64,000 nt of DNA from Dysgonamonadaceae bacterium. GTDB taxonomy: Bacteria; Bacteroidota; Bacteroidia; Bacteroidales; Azobacteroidaceae. The stretch lies in contig JAIRKO010000011.1 of assembly GCA_031260045.1 (NCBI GenBank), forward strand, positions 1 through 64,000. The letters are read 5' to 3'. Position numbers and translations under genes: made by a program. Positions 37,404 through 47,700 of the stretch are shown here, in pieces (position 1 is the stretch's first letter; every line of letters begins with the position of its first letter). The notes below the pieces were generated by a model that worked only from the letters and a program-made list of their open reading frames with translations, had not been told where the DNA came from and did not search any database.

Positions 37404-37435
37404 TTTGACTGTTATTTATATTATTTTTACCTTTG
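37404..37435 (+). promoter_or_regulatory. Promoter of the small membrane protein gene
   Basis: TTTG (37404-37407), 20 bases, then TACCTTTG (37428-37435). Transcription would begin near 37442, so the in-frame TTG at 37433 cannot be the start codon and the ATG at 37511 is favoured. The rest of the 316-base gap 37195-37510 holds a short gcaatgacgcagg repeat fragment and otherwise nothing recognised. Confidence 0.75.
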
Positions 37436-37510
37436 TCCGCGAAAACAAAATCCTTTGCAAGGATGGTGTTTTTTGAGATATTATTGTTAAACTTTTTAAT
37501 TATTTTCATT

Positions 37511-37744
37511 ATGTCAACCTCAAAACGTACTTTTTCAAAAACGATTGCAATGACTATAGGCGCATCTTTTATAGGCGCTATTATAGGGACATGTATTTTT
37601 CACTACGCGGCAAACTTGTTTGGTCCTGACAACCCCCCGACGCCTTTACATAAATTGATATTTGGAATGATCCTATTTCTTACTAATCTGTTGAATATAA
37701 GTTTTATTGGTTTATATATGAAAATATTCAATAAAAAACAATGA
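37511..37744 (+). CDS. Small two-helix membrane protein of unknown function
   Basis: From the ATG at 37511 the product has 77 residues: a basic start (STSKRTFSKT), a first membrane helix (IAMTIGASFIGAIIGTCIFH), a short loop with Pro residues (GPDNPPTPLHK), a second helix (LIFGMILFLTNLLNISFIGL) and a basic end (MKIFNKKQ). The positive ends predict both termini in the cytoplasm. No family is recognised. A strong promoter precedes it, which makes expression likely. Confidence 0.6.
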   Translation: MSTSKRTFSKTIAMTIGASFIGAIIGTCIFHYAANLFGPDNPPTPLHKLIFGMILFLTNLLNISFIGLYMKIFNKKQ

Positions 37745-37791
37745 AACGATGACGGGCTTTTGTAATGACGACTGCGGTTGTTTAGCCTATT

Positions 37792-37823
37792 TTTGTCATT
37801 TCAAAATATTCTCTATAAATTTG
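37792..37823 (+). promoter_or_regulatory. Promoter of the DUF5618-helicase operon
   Basis: TTTG (37792-37795), exactly 20 bases, TAAATTTG (37816-37823). The predicted transcript start near 37830 lies 20 bases before the ATG at 37850 and after the earlier in-frame start at 37778. Confidence 0.8.
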
Positions 37824-37849
37824 CCTGCAAAAACAAAATTAATTTAACT

Positions 37850-38281
37850 ATGGCAGAATTAAAACACCCCATTCGCGAAGCCGAACGCTATTTGCGGAAT
37901 GCAAGGCAAATCCTGTCGGAAAAAGCAGGGAAAGACGGCGATTATTATACCGATAGTAAATATGTAAAAATGGCTGGAAATACGGCTTGGAACGGAGTGC
38001 TTGTTGCACTTGACGCGGTTTTTGGCATTCGCGACAAGTTAAAAAAGCGCCAGCGACCGGAATTTAAAGACTATCTGGCTGCGATTGCCGTTGTAGACAA
38101 AAAAATGACCCGTCCTTTATTATGCGCATACGAATCTCTGCACAAATCCTTGGGATATGACGGAAATACACGCTATAAAATAGTCCAGGATAGTTTAGAC
38201 CAAGCCAAAATGATACTTGACTGGGCGAATAAACGCTACCGAAACCAAATCGACCGGATATGCAAACAAATCCCCAATTAG
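37850..38281 (+). CDS. DUF5618 family protein
   Basis: The 143-residue product begins MAELKHPIREAERYLRNAR and contains GDYYTDSKYVKMAGNTAWNG and VLVALDAVFGIRDKLKKR. It matches the DUF5618 family known from Bacteroidales, predicted all-helical and cytoplasmic, resembling HEPN-like or four-helix folds; no function is established. The longer frame from 37778 adds residues from upstream of the promoter and was rejected. It overlaps the helicase gene by 22 bases, so the two are probably made together. Confidence 0.8.
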   Translation: MAELKHPIREAERYLRNARQILSEKAGKDGDYYTDSKYVKMAGNTAWNGVLVALDAVFGIRDKLKKRQRPEFKDYLAAIAVVDKKMTRPLLCAYESLHKSLGYDGNTRYKIVQDSLDQAKMILDWANKRYRNQIDRICKQIPN

Positions 38282-40389
38282 AACTCGCTACCAACTTTGT
38301 GCGCTATACGGGGCAACACATTTTTCTCACCGGAAAAGCCGGCACGGGTAAAACCACTTTCCTTCACCATTTGCGAGAGCATCCGATAAAACGCACGGTC
38401 GTTGTTGCGCCTACGGGTGTTGCCGCCATTAATGCCCGCGGCGTAACGATTCATTCTTTTTTTCAACTGCCGTTCGGTCCGCTAACCGGCTTCGACCGGA
38501 CGAATACGGAACAAATGAGGTTCAATCGGGAAAAAATCAATATTATCCGCAGCCTCGATTTACTGGTGATTGACGAAATCAGCATGGTGCGGGCTGATTT
38601 GCTGGACGCCATCGACGCCGTATTGCGCCGTTTCCGCGCACACCACAATAAACCTTTCGGCGGCGTACAGTTGTTGATGATCGGCGATTTGCAACAATTA
38701 TCGCCCGTCGTGAAAGAAGATGAACGCGAACTGTTGCGCGACCATTACGAAACGCCTTATTTTTTCAGCAGCAAAGCGTTGCGCGAAACTTCTTTCGTGA
38801 GTATCGAACTGACCCAAGTGTTCCGGCAACAGGACAACCGTTTTATTTCCATTCTCAACCGAGTTCGCGAAAACCGCCTTGATGTGCCTACTCTGGAACT
38901 GTTAAACCAACGGCATATTCCCAATTTCCAACCCGACGACGAGGAGGGATACATCACCCTTTGCACCCACAACGCGCAGGCAAAACGCATCAACGACGCC
39001 AAATTGCAAGCGCTACCCGGCGAAGCGCATAGTTTTCAAGCCCAAATCGAAGGCGTATTTCCCGAATATTCCTATCCCACCGAATTTGAACTCACGGTAA
39101 AAGAAGGCGCGCAAGTGATGTTTGTAAAGAATGATACTTCGCTCGAAAAACTGTTTTACAACGGGAAAACAGGGAAAATAACCCGTATCGAAAACGATGC
39201 GATTTTCGTAATTTGTCCGAACGAAGAAAACGAAATCGCCGTTACCCGAATGAGTTGGGAAAACGTAAAGTATTCGCTGAACGCGGATACCAACGAAATC
39301 ACGGAAGAAACGGAAGGCGTTTTCACCCAATATCCGCTCCGCACAGCGTGGGCTATTACGATTCATAAAAGTCAGGGATTGACGTTTGAACGCGCTATTA
39401 TCGACGCGCACTCTTCGTTTGCGCACGGGCAAGTGTATGTTGCCCTGAGCCGCTGTAAAACGCTTGAAGGGATGGTACTTAGCAGCCCTATTAATGCCCG
39501 TAGCGTCATCAACGACCACACCGTGCGGGGTTTTACGGAACAAATCGAACAAAATCAACCCGACGAAACCCAACTCTCGTCGGCGCGTATAGCCTATCAA
39601 CAGGAATTGCTGGCGGAACTGTTTCGCTTCACGCCGCTTCACAACCGCATTGGATATATTGCGAAAATAATCGGCGATAACAAGGGCAGTATTCCCGCGC
39701 CGACGCAAAATTTGTTTGCCCAGATGCTTGCCCTGCACGGCGAAATTTCGGATGTAGCCGGCAAATTTCAGGCGCAAATCAACCGGCTTTTGCCCCAACA
39801 GCCGGATGTGGAACAAAACGACGCGCTGCAAACCCGCATCGGAAAAGCGTCCGGCTATTTTTCCGAAAAAATCGAAACAATTGTCCTCAACATCCTGCCT
39901 AAAGCCGATTTGGATATTGACAACCGGACGGTAAAAAAACAATTGATTGATGCCGTAAAACGTTTGGAAGAGGATGCGCGAATTAAATATGAGAGCCTCA
40001 AATCCTGCCTTAACGGTTTTTGTTTGACCGACTTGCTGCAAGCCAAAGCAACGGCGTCCATCGAAAAAGCCAAACCCAAAGAAACCGTTAAAAAGGAAAC
40101 CGCCGCTTCTGTGGTATTGGACAATGAAAATATTTCCCATCCGGAATTATTCGTCCGATTGCGCTTATGGCGAAAGGCGCAGGCTACGGAATTGGGGTTG
40201 CCGGCTTACGGCGTTTTTTCACAGAAAACCCTGTATGAGTTGGTGCATTATCTGCCGACAGACAAGAAGTCGCTGCTTAAAATCAACGGTATCGGGGAAA
40301 AGAAAATCGTCCGGTTTGGGCAGGAAATAATTGAGATTATCGGGGAGTACTGCGAGGAGAAGGGGCTTAAACAGATTGAGTTGATGTAA
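38260..40389 (+). CDS. Pif1-like superfamily 1 helicase with C-terminal HRDC domain
   Basis: The 709-residue protein has motif I HIFLTGKAGTGKTTFLHHL (Walker A at 25-33), motif Ia VVAPTGVAAINARGVTIHS, Walker B LLVIDEISMVRADLLD (about 101-116), motif III MIGDLQQLSPVV, motif V/VI AWAITIHKSQGLTFERAIID and GQVYVALSRCKTLEGMVL. This is the Pif1/RecD-like set for 5'-3' unwinding. Near the C-terminus (about 625-709) sequence such as ELFVRLRLWRKAQATELGLP and LLKINGIGEKKIVRFGQEI forms an HRDC nucleic-acid-binding domain. Likely roles are resolving structured DNA or aiding replication and repair. It is coupled to DUF5618 upstream. Confidence 0.93.
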   Translation: MQTNPQLELATNFVRYTGQHIFLTGKAGTGKTTFLHHLREHPIKRTVVVAPTGVAAINARGVTIHSFFQLPFGPLTGFDRTNTEQMRFNREKINIIRSLDLLVIDEISMVRADLLDAIDAVLRRFRAHHNKPFGGVQLLMIGDLQQLSPVVKEDERELLRDHYETPYFFSSKALRETSFVSIELTQVFRQQDNRFISILNRVRENRLDVPTLELLNQRHIPNFQPDDEEGYITLCTHNAQAKRINDAKLQALPGEAHSFQAQIEGVFPEYSYPTEFELTVKEGAQVMFVKNDTSLEKLFYNGKTGKITRIENDAIFVICPNEENEIAVTRMSWENVKYSLNADTNEITEETEGVFTQYPLRTAWAITIHKSQGLTFERAIIDAHSSFAHGQVYVALSRCKTLEGMVLSSPINARSVINDHTVRGFTEQIEQNQPDETQLSSARIAYQQELLAELFRFTPLHNRIGYIAKIIGDNKGSIPAPTQNLFAQMLALHGEISDVAGKFQAQINRLLPQQPDVEQNDALQTRIGKASGYFSEKIETIVLNILPKADLDIDNRTVKKQLIDAVKRLEEDARIKYESLKSCLNGFCLTDLLQAKATASIEKAKPKETVKKETAASVVLDNENISHPELFVRLRLWRKAQATELGLPAYGVFSQKTLYELVHYLPTDKKSLLKINGIGEKKIVRFGQEIIEIIGEYCEEKGLKQIELM

Positions 40390-40440
40390 ATTAGGCTTTC
40401 AAATTCCGTGCAAATATTGAAAAGTAGGATACCTAAGTAG

Positions 40441-41478
40441 TTACAAATTACTGTTTCGCCGCCACATATTTATATATAATTTAATATAATTTTCCGAAAT
40501 TAATTTCGGGTGGTATGTTCCTATATCCCATATATAATCATATTCAAACCCATTACTCATAAAATATACTCCTGCAGTGCCTGAAGTTCTACCGCCAATA
40601 AAACAATTACATTTTGAAAGTATATTTATTGAAGACAAATAGTCGAGCGCGGTTAAATATTTATCATTTTTTCTGCTGCGATTAATTTGGTTAAGACATT
40701 CAATATCCTTAAACTCTCTATATGTAAAACGCTTTTGCCTATTTGTCAATAAAGTATTTTCAAAATATAATTTAAAAAGTTCAAACACAGACTCATCCTC
40801 CGTCGCTAAATATATATGCGAACAATTATATTTTCTCATGATTTCTTTTGCTTTTTTAATTACATCAATGGGATCCGGTTGAATCGGATGACCTTTCGGC
40901 TCTTTTAGTATATAATCCGTACCTCTGCATAAAACACCCAATATTCTTCTTCCGTTTTGGAATATATTATTAAAATCCGTCTGCATATACTCCATTGAAT
41001 TTTGATTAATTCTTATGTATTGATTATATATATCCTTGAATAATATAAATTTGTTCTTATATCGTTTATAATATATCCGATTGACATTCAGAGGATAATT
41101 TTCATGTATACGCTCTAAACCGCTTAATATAACATTTTTACTTGTAGATATATCATCCAAAGTATCATCCATAGGCTGTTTGAAAAAAAGTTCCCATGCA
41201 TTACTTTGACCGTCGGAATATGAATTTTTAACATTCTTTAAATCAACAACAGGAATGTATCCACTCTTAACGGCATAAGTAATGTGTGTTAAGTTTGTTA
41301 ATACGATTGAAAATAGTCCGACAGTATCTTGAGGCGTTCTTATAACATAAAATGTTTTATCCGGATTGTCTTCGCCGCAAGATATTTTTATCTGGTTGTT
41401 TTTATATTTATCGTGATTAGCCGGTATATTAACCTTTGATAAATAATTAATCGGATACATGATTTTTGTGAGTTTCAT
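40441..41478 (-). CDS. Fucosyltransferase-like glycosyltransferase (GT-B type)
   Basis: The 345-residue protein contains KTFYVIRTPQDTVGLFSIVL, ILGVLCRGTDYILKEPKGHP and CSHIYLATEDESVFELFKLY, then NCFIGGRTSGTAGVYFMSNG. The RGTDY site, the (A/S)TED segment and the GGRTSGT loop recall the donor-binding motifs of alpha-1,6-/O-fucosyltransferase-like enzymes. The exact sugar is inferred, not shown. The DNA is clearly more AT-rich than the neighbours, as is its partner upstream, which it overlaps by 32 bases. The pair may have been acquired together and probably decorates a surface glycan. Confidence 0.65.
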   Translation of the reverse strand: MKLTKIMYPINYLSKVNIPANHDKYKNNQIKISCGEDNPDKTFYVIRTPQDTVGLFSIVLTNLTHITYAVKSGYIPVVDLKNVKNSYSDGQSNAWELFFKQPMDDTLDDISTSKNVILSGLERIHENYPLNVNRIYYKRYKNKFILFKDIYNQYIRINQNSMEYMQTDFNNIFQNGRRILGVLCRGTDYILKEPKGHPIQPDPIDVIKKAKEIMRKYNCSHIYLATEDESVFELFKLYFENTLLTNRQKRFTYREFKDIECLNQINRSRKNDKYLTALDYLSSINILSKCNCFIGGRTSGTAGVYFMSNGFEYDYIWDIGTYHPKLISENYIKLYINMWRRNSNL

Positions 41479-42307
41479 TTGTTAAAAGTTTCATTTCAAT
41501 ACCTGATAAAGATGCGCTTATTCTTGCATAAGAACTGTTTCCCGCATACAGTTTTTTCGTTCGGGATAAAACATTTATCTCAACAAATGCATCAATAATT
41601 CCTTCTTCCGTATCCCGCTTAACTTCTTTCATGGATGTTATGATTCTATCGCCGTACAGGTTTATTAACCGTATTTTTTCTTCCAGAGAATCGGAAGCCA
41701 GAAAAAACCGTACGTTTTCATCATTTTCTATTTCTTGGTTCATTGCTTCGATAAACAAGTTTGTGGGACTGTGTTTTATTGTATTCCGGTTATCTGTCCT
41801 TCTGATATGAATTCCTATTATATTATAACGTGGAAAAAGAGAAGTTATTTCACAAACCTTTTTTTCAATATTATCATTAAGACAAACATAATTATACATA
41901 TCAAAAGATTTCCAATAAACGCCGCAAGCAACGATATAAATATGCCGGAAAGAATCTAATTGAACGTCATTTTTGGGGGATTTATCATGTGCGCTAAAAT
42001 TATTATCCTGATAATAAATGCATTTATCATAAATGAAATTTTCAAATAAACGGGGTACCCATAAATTTCGTCTTCTTGGATTATCCCGCAGAACGAAATC
42101 TGACCCCTTAGCATTCCGTATTTTTACATTTTCAATTCGGGGATCTATGTAAAATAATTTATCAAAATCACAGTTTAACCCGTGATCTTTGAACCAAATG
42201 ATTTCTAAATTCCGGCGTTTCTCTCGACAAAAACACAGAATTGAACTCATTGCCTCAAATCTGTTTCCCAATCCTCCAACCGGAATAAGCGTAAATGTTT
42301 GTATCAT
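41447..42307 (-). CDS. Fucosyltransferase-like glycosyltransferase, partner of the preceding gene
   Basis: The 286-residue protein starts LIPVGGLGNRFEAMSSILCF, like the GGLGN(Q/R) start of GT11-type enzymes. It has the HxRRTD motif IIGIHIRRTDNRNTIKHSP, VRFFLASDSLEEKIRLI and INVLSRTKKLYAGNSSYARI. These three elements are the usual donor-site and acceptor-side motifs of fucosyltransferases. AT-rich codon use suggests a different origin from the surrounding DNA. A TAATTTTG element (42339-42332, minus strand) could serve as promoter. No polysaccharide cluster surrounds the pair. Confidence 0.65.
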   Translation of the reverse strand: MIQTFTLIPVGGLGNRFEAMSSILCFCREKRRNLEIIWFKDHGLNCDFDKLFYIDPRIENVKIRNAKGSDFVLRDNPRRRNLWVPRLFENFIYDKCIYYQDNNFSAHDKSPKNDVQLDSFRHIYIVACGVYWKSFDMYNYVCLNDNIEKKVCEITSLFPRYNIIGIHIRRTDNRNTIKHSPTNLFIEAMNQEIENDENVRFFLASDSLEEKIRLINLYGDRIITSMKEVKRDTEEGIIDAFVEINVLSRTKKLYAGNSSYARISASLSGIEMKLLTNETHKNHVSD

Positions 42308-42415
42308 TAATTGTTATATTTTGAATGGGGGCAAAATTACTAAATTTTTCCGTATTGAAAAAGAAAATTTCTTCAAAATTAATAATTGAGGCTACGGTAT
42401 TTTAACCTAATTGTG

Positions 42416-42502
42416 TCACCAGCGAAGGTGAACCCGAAGCAATCCAGAGAAAACGCAACACAATCTGGATTGCTTCACCGCTTCGCAGTTCAGTGACGGC
42501 TG
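42416..42502. repeat. REP-like element in the 309-base gap before the C39-like lipoprotein
   Basis: Caccagcgaaggtgaacccg, then gaagcaatccag and, inverted, ctggattgcttcaccgcttc. This copy has the two GAAGCAATCC arms facing outward around a short AT-rich centre. The rest of the gap holds a weak promoter: TTTG (42554-42557), then 20-21 bases, then TATTTTG (42578-42584), one T short of consensus. Confidence 0.7.
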
Positions 42503-42616
42503 CCGATAATTTAACCTCTCAACAATTTAAATTCACCTTTTCTCATCAGTTATTTTGATAATCGCAACAAATTTATTTATTTTGCACTCCTAAAACATTA
42601 AATTATTATTTTAAAA

Positions 42617-43255
42617 ATGAAAAAATACCTCTACTTACTCTGCTTAACGCTATTGTTTTCCTGCACCGAAGAAAACGAAAGCGAACGGAAATACTATCAA
42701 TCGCTTGATTTCTACACGATGCAAAGCGGCGGTTCGCTCACGCTGCTGGAAAAATTCGGGACTTACCAGCAAACAACCGACGTAACTTGCGGTCCAAGTT
42801 GCGCTTTGATGGCGCTGGATTATTTCGGCAAACTGAACGGATACGATGAAATGTCGCTGAAAGCATTGCGTGGCACGGAGCAGGACACCACTTATTTGAA
42901 GCATCTACTGGCAATTTTCGATGCCGTCGGCGGAGTTGAATATGTTTCCACTTTCGATTATGAGCGCGAGGACATTACGTCAGCGCTTCTCCTTGATTTC
43001 CTCCGTAAAGGCGCGCCCGTCATCATCGGCACAAACGAATGGGAAGGTCACTGGCAAATCGTAATCGGATACGACACAATGGGTACCGAAACAACCGAAG
43101 ACGACGTCGTAATTCTGGCAGACCCCTACGACCGCACCGACCACCGCGAAGACGGATATGTTGTCTATCCCTTTGAAAATCTCTACTACGGCAACTGGCG
43201 CAATCATTACGATCCCGATTTCGATTGGGGGTTGTTTGTCGCCGTTTTGCCGTAA
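42617..43255 (+). CDS. C39-like cysteine peptidase lipoprotein
   Basis: The 212-residue protein starts KKYLYLLCLTLLFSCTEENE, a signal peptide ending in a lipobox with Cys16, so it is anchored in a membrane facing the periplasm or surface. The mature part has the papain-like C39_2 pattern: TTDVTCGPSCALMALDYF with Cys58, EWEGHWQIVIGYD with His145 and VVILADPYD with Asp169. The three positions fit a complete catalytic triad. Family members cleave double-glycine leaders or other peptides; no transporter or peptide substrate gene is nearby, so the substrate is unknown. Confidence 0.8.
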   Translation: MKKYLYLLCLTLLFSCTEENESERKYYQSLDFYTMQSGGSLTLLEKFGTYQQTTDVTCGPSCALMALDYFGKLNGYDEMSLKALRGTEQDTTYLKHLLAIFDAVGGVEYVSTFDYEREDITSALLLDFLRKGAPVIIGTNEWEGHWQIVIGYDTMGTETTEDDVVILADPYDRTDHREDGYVVYPFENLYYGNWRNHYDPDFDWGLFVAVLP

Positions 43256-43398
43256 AAGGATTACTTTTGCATAAGCAATAATAACCGTAGTTTACTTGCT
43301 ATTGAATATAAATTTAAGGACAAAATTATGCAAACGACAACATTGATTAGGGAAATTAAGTAACTTTCTGTTACTTCTCAAATTCACATAATTATCTT

Positions 43399-44727
43399 AT
43401 GATTTGCAAAAACATTTTAATCATCATGTCTCTCTTCAGCGTTTCGCTACTACCCGCCCAACAGCCGGCGGGAAAGGAAATCATCCTCGAAAAAGTAAAG
43501 GCAATTGATTCATACCTGCGGGAAACAAGGGGATATTTACACGAACATCCCGAACTGTCGGGACAGGAATTTGAAACCGCCCGCTTCATCCAATCGGAAA
43601 TAGCCCGCTTGGGGCTGCCGATAACCCAAGTTCCCGGTACCGGTTTTTATGCCGTATTGGATACGCGCAGACCCGGTAAAACCATCGCTCTGCGCGCCGA
43701 TATCGATGCCCTGCCGATTGCGGAAACCCCGCAAAATCTGAAACAGCCAAAAACCCGGATTTCCAAAAACAAAGGCGTTTCTCATGCTTGCGGACACGAC
43801 GGGCATATGGCAATCCTGCTCGGAGCCGCAAAAATCCTGACCGAATTGCAGGAGCGCCTGAACGGGAAAATCGTCTTTGTTTTTGAAGAAGGCGAAGAAA
43901 CCAACTGCGGCATCAATGCTATGATTGAAGCCCTGCGCCCACTGAACATTGACGCCGTTTACGGTAATCACCTGAAATCGTCCCTGAACACGGGCGAAAT
44001 TTATATTCAGGAAGGCGCCGTGATGGCTGGCACGGGTACGGTCGCCTTTGATGTTGTCGGGCGAGGCGGACATGCTTCGCGCCCCGACCTGTCGATTAAT
44101 CCGGTATTTGCTGCGGCGAATGTTTTAACGGGAATTTCAATCGCGTGGAACAATCAGCGCGATATTACCAAAACGCTTACGCTGGGCATTTCGCAAATAC
44201 ACGGCGGCGAGATTTATAACGTGATACCCAATTCCGTTTTTATCGGCGGCACTGTTCGTTTCTTCGACCCGTCGGAAGGCGAGAAAGGGTTTTCGCTGTT
44301 AAGGAAAGTGAGTGAAGAGATTGCGCAGGCGCACGGCTGTTCGGTAAAGTTTCACGATAAAATGGGCGTCGCCATGCGACCCGTCGTGAACGACGCAAAC
44401 CTTGCACAATTAGCCCGCGATGCGGTGGAGGAACTCTATCCCGGCAAAGTCGTTTCGGGCGAACAATACATCTGGTATGCCGCCGAAACATTTGCAAGAT
44501 ACGGGGAACTGGCTCCCGCGCTGTTCACCTTTGTCGGCGTCAAAAACGACGCGCTCGGTAGCGGCGCGGAACATCACAACGACCGGTTCGATATGGATGA
44601 AGATGCTCTCGGATATGCCGTGGGGGCTATGGTGCAGGTGGCGATGCAGATCTCTTGCAAATCGCAAGATTTTCCTGTACTTTTGCACCCCATAACAAAA
44701 GATTTGCCGACGCAGGGAAACAAATGA
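43399..44727 (+). CDS. Secreted M20 family amidohydrolase (hippurate hydrolase-like)
   Basis: The 442-residue protein has an export signal (KNILIIMSLFSVSLLPAQQ) and the M20D metal-ligand motifs: IALRADIDALPI, SHACGHDGHMAILLGAAK, FEEGEETNCGINAMIEA and GNHLKSSLNTGEIYI, with the dimerisation lid GRGGHASRPDLSINPVFAA. It probably cleaves N-acyl amino acids or dipeptides in the periplasm. The usual end of the family is near GYAVGAMVQVAMQ. The last 24 residues (SCKSQDFPVLLHPITKDL and on) read through the tamB promoter at 44655-44685 and end in the ATGA overlap with tamB. Confidence 0.9.
   Translation: MICKNILIIMSLFSVSLLPAQQPAGKEIILEKVKAIDSYLRETRGYLHEHPELSGQEFETARFIQSEIARLGLPITQVPGTGFYAVLDTRRPGKTIALRADIDALPIAETPQNLKQPKTRISKNKGVSHACGHDGHMAILLGAAKILTELQERLNGKIVFVFEEGEETNCGINAMIEALRPLNIDAVYGNHLKSSLNTGEIYIQEGAVMAGTGTVAFDVVGRGGHASRPDLSINPVFAAANVLTGISIAWNNQRDITKTLTLGISQIHGGEIYNVIPNSVFIGGTVRFFDPSEGEKGFSLLRKVSEEIAQAHGCSVKFHDKMGVAMRPVVNDANLAQLARDAVEELYPGKVVSGEQYIWYAAETFARYGELAPALFTFVGVKNDALGSGAEHHNDRFDMDEDALGYAVGAMVQVAMQISCKSQDFPVLLHPITKDLPTQGNK
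44655..44685 (+). promoter_or_regulatory. tamB promoter inside the 3' end of the M20 gene
   Basis: TTG (44655-44657), exactly 20 bases, then TACTTTTG (44678-44685). Transcription would begin near 44692, 32 bases before the tamB ATG. The long in-frame start at 44655 is part of the promoter itself and is not a start codon. Confidence 0.75.
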
Positions 44728-47700
44728 AAATTTTTAAACGCATTATTTTAGTAATATTGATTTTCGCCGGAACGTTTTACGCCATTCCAGCCGCTTTGCT
44801 ACAAATACCCGCCCTGCAAAAAAAAATTTCCGTCCCGATAGCCGCCGCTTTAACCGACAAATTTCAGTCCGAAGTCCGAATCGGACAAATCCGCTTGGGT
44901 TTCCTCAATCATATTGTCCTGAAAGACGTTTGCCTCGAAGACCGCTCCAAAGAAACGCTCCTCCGCGCCGAACGCCTGACTGCCGATTTCAACATCTTCG
45001 CCCTGTTCCGAAAAAAATGGCGCATCCGTTCCATCCGGCTTTATTCCTGCTTGTTTAACCTAAGCAAGGAAACGCACGATTCGCCCCTGAATATCCAATA
45101 CCTCATTGATATTTTCGCCAATCCGGATTCGACGAAAAACACCGCCGTTGATTTGCAAATAAAAAGCATTGCGCTACGCGGCGGCGTTTTCTATTACCGC
45201 GAAAAAGACGCTCCCGCAATGCCCGGCAAATTCAATCCCAAATCATTTTACCTGAATGGTATAACTTCCAAAATCAAAATCCGGAAATGTACCGGCGACA
45301 CATTAGATCTCATCGTAAACAAACTGAGTTTCAAAGAAAAAACGGGTTTCACCGTGAAGCGAATGTCTTTCGACCTGAAAGCCGGTAAGGAAAAAGCCGC
45401 CGTAAACCGCCTGTCGCTGAAACTGGAAAATACCGTTTTGGCAATCAAAGACGTAGTTGTCAATTACGGCAAGCCGGAAAACGACAACCGTTTCAAAAAT
45501 ATGACTTTTCGGCTGGCAATGGATCGTTCGGACGTTTATTTAAAAGACCTCAGCCCGTTCGTCCCCATTTTTTCGCAGTTTGACGATAAAATAGATGTGA
45601 ACGGATATTTTTCGGGAACGTCGAACATACTGAACATACAAAACCTGTGTTTCAGGTATTACAACCACCTGATGCTCAAAACAAACGCCGGGATAAAAAA
45701 CCTTTTCAATCCGAATGCGGGCGCGCTCGCTATCAATGCGCAAATCGAAGAATCGTTCCTGTCCCCGATTGCCGTTGAAAAAATAATTAACAATTTCGGC
45801 AAAAAACCGTTTGAATTGCCCGCCCCAATTCGGCAAATGAACAGCATGATTTTTCAAGGAAACATCAGCGGTTCGACCGACAGCCTATTTGCCGTCGGAA
45901 CTTTCGACAGCGACGTCGGAACGCTCTTGGCAAACGTTGACATAATCCCCAATGCCGCCGCTTTTAAGGGAGAAGTCGCTTCGCCGAAACTGAATATTGC
46001 AACCTTAACCGGCAACAAAGATTTTGGCGAAACCGTTTTTAAAATCGCTTTCGATCTCAAACAACAGGCAAACAAAAAATTCGCAGGCGCAATCGACGGA
46101 AACATCGAAAAATTTGAATACAAAGGATATACATACAATAATTTTAACTTCAAAGGCAATTTCACCCCCGAAAGTTTCGCCGGATTGCTAAATTTGGACA
46201 GCCCCGAAGGAAAAATCGCGGCAAACGGACTGTTCCTCCTGAAAGGCGCTGCTTCCGAATTTAAATTTACGGCAAAAGCAACCGGTTTGCAATTGGATAA
46301 ACTGAATATCGCCCCGAAATACAAAAACGCTTCCCTCTCTTTTGAAGTCGGCGCCGATTTAACCGGAAACACGCCCGACAATTTACTTGGAATCGTTGGC
46401 TTGAACAACCTGCATTTTGAAACGGACAAAGGAAACTATGACCTTAACCGGCTGTCTCTTACCTCCGTTTTGTCGGGAAGCGAAAAAATCCTGAGCATCG
46501 AATCGGACATACTGCGCGGTGAAATTCGCGGGATGTATTCGTTCGGCGATTTCATTCCCGACATGCAAAAGGCTCTGTCGCATCATCTTCCTTCTTTGTT
46601 TGAGGGAAATAATGAATTGTCCTCATCCGGGAAAAATCTCTTTTCGTTCGATTTGACTGTGGAAGATTTGACCTATTTTTCCCACATTCTTGAACTTCCG
46701 CTCACTTTTCGGGAACAGACCCGCATCACCGGACAATGCAACAGCGCTTACGATAAATTCAATCTGGACGCTGATATTCGTTACGCAAAATTCGGAAACA
46801 CAAGCCTGAAAGACCTGAAAATAGCGTTAAGCAATTCGGCTGGGGAGGCGCTCCTAAACCTGTCGGGTGGCATAATACAAAAAAATAGCCCGCCTTTGCG
46901 CTTTTCCGCCCTCTTCAATGCCGATGACGACAGGGTTAAAGCCCGTTTGAACTGGGGAAACGCATCCGAAAAATATCGCGGCGATTTGAACCTGAACGCC
47001 GCTTTTGCAAAAGAAAAAAGGAAACCGCTGTATGCCCAAATCAATATCCAGCAGTCGAACCTGATTTTTAACGATTCGGTATGGACGCTTTACCCGACCG
47101 AAATCCGGGTTGATTCATCAATCGTCAAAATAAAACACCTGCTGGCTGCACACAACGACCAGTTTCTCAAAATCAACGGGGCTATTTCACGCGACCCCGA
47201 ACAGCAATTGTTTGTCGAATTAAATAAAGTGAGTTTGGATTATATTTTTCAATCGCTGCAAATCAAGGCGTTGGAATTTGGCGGGACGGCTTCCGGATTC
47301 GTCAACATCCAAGACCTTTATAAAACCCGGAAATTATCTACGCGGCTGAATGTCCAAAATTTTGCTTTCAACCAAACCGTTGTGGGCAACCTGAATTTGA
47401 CCGGCACATGGGACGACGAAAATCAGGGTGTTCTTCTGAACGGCATTGTGTATGAAAACGACTCAATCCGTATGAAAGTCAACGGACTGATATATCCGGG
47501 AAAAGAACGTTTGTCCGTCGATTTCGACGCAACGAAACTCAATGCCGCTTTTCTCCGTAAATACTTGAATAAGATAGCCAAAAACATCAACGGCAGCCTT
47601 ACCGGACATATTCGCCTTTTCGGAGACCTGAACGACCCGACCATCGAAGGAACCGTGTATGCCGAAAACTGCCGGTTCGGTATTGAATTTCTCAATACTT

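Noticed and set aside
39013..40140. 375-residue frame antisense to the helicase
   Set aside because: Shadow of helicase codon use; no start signal or motif.
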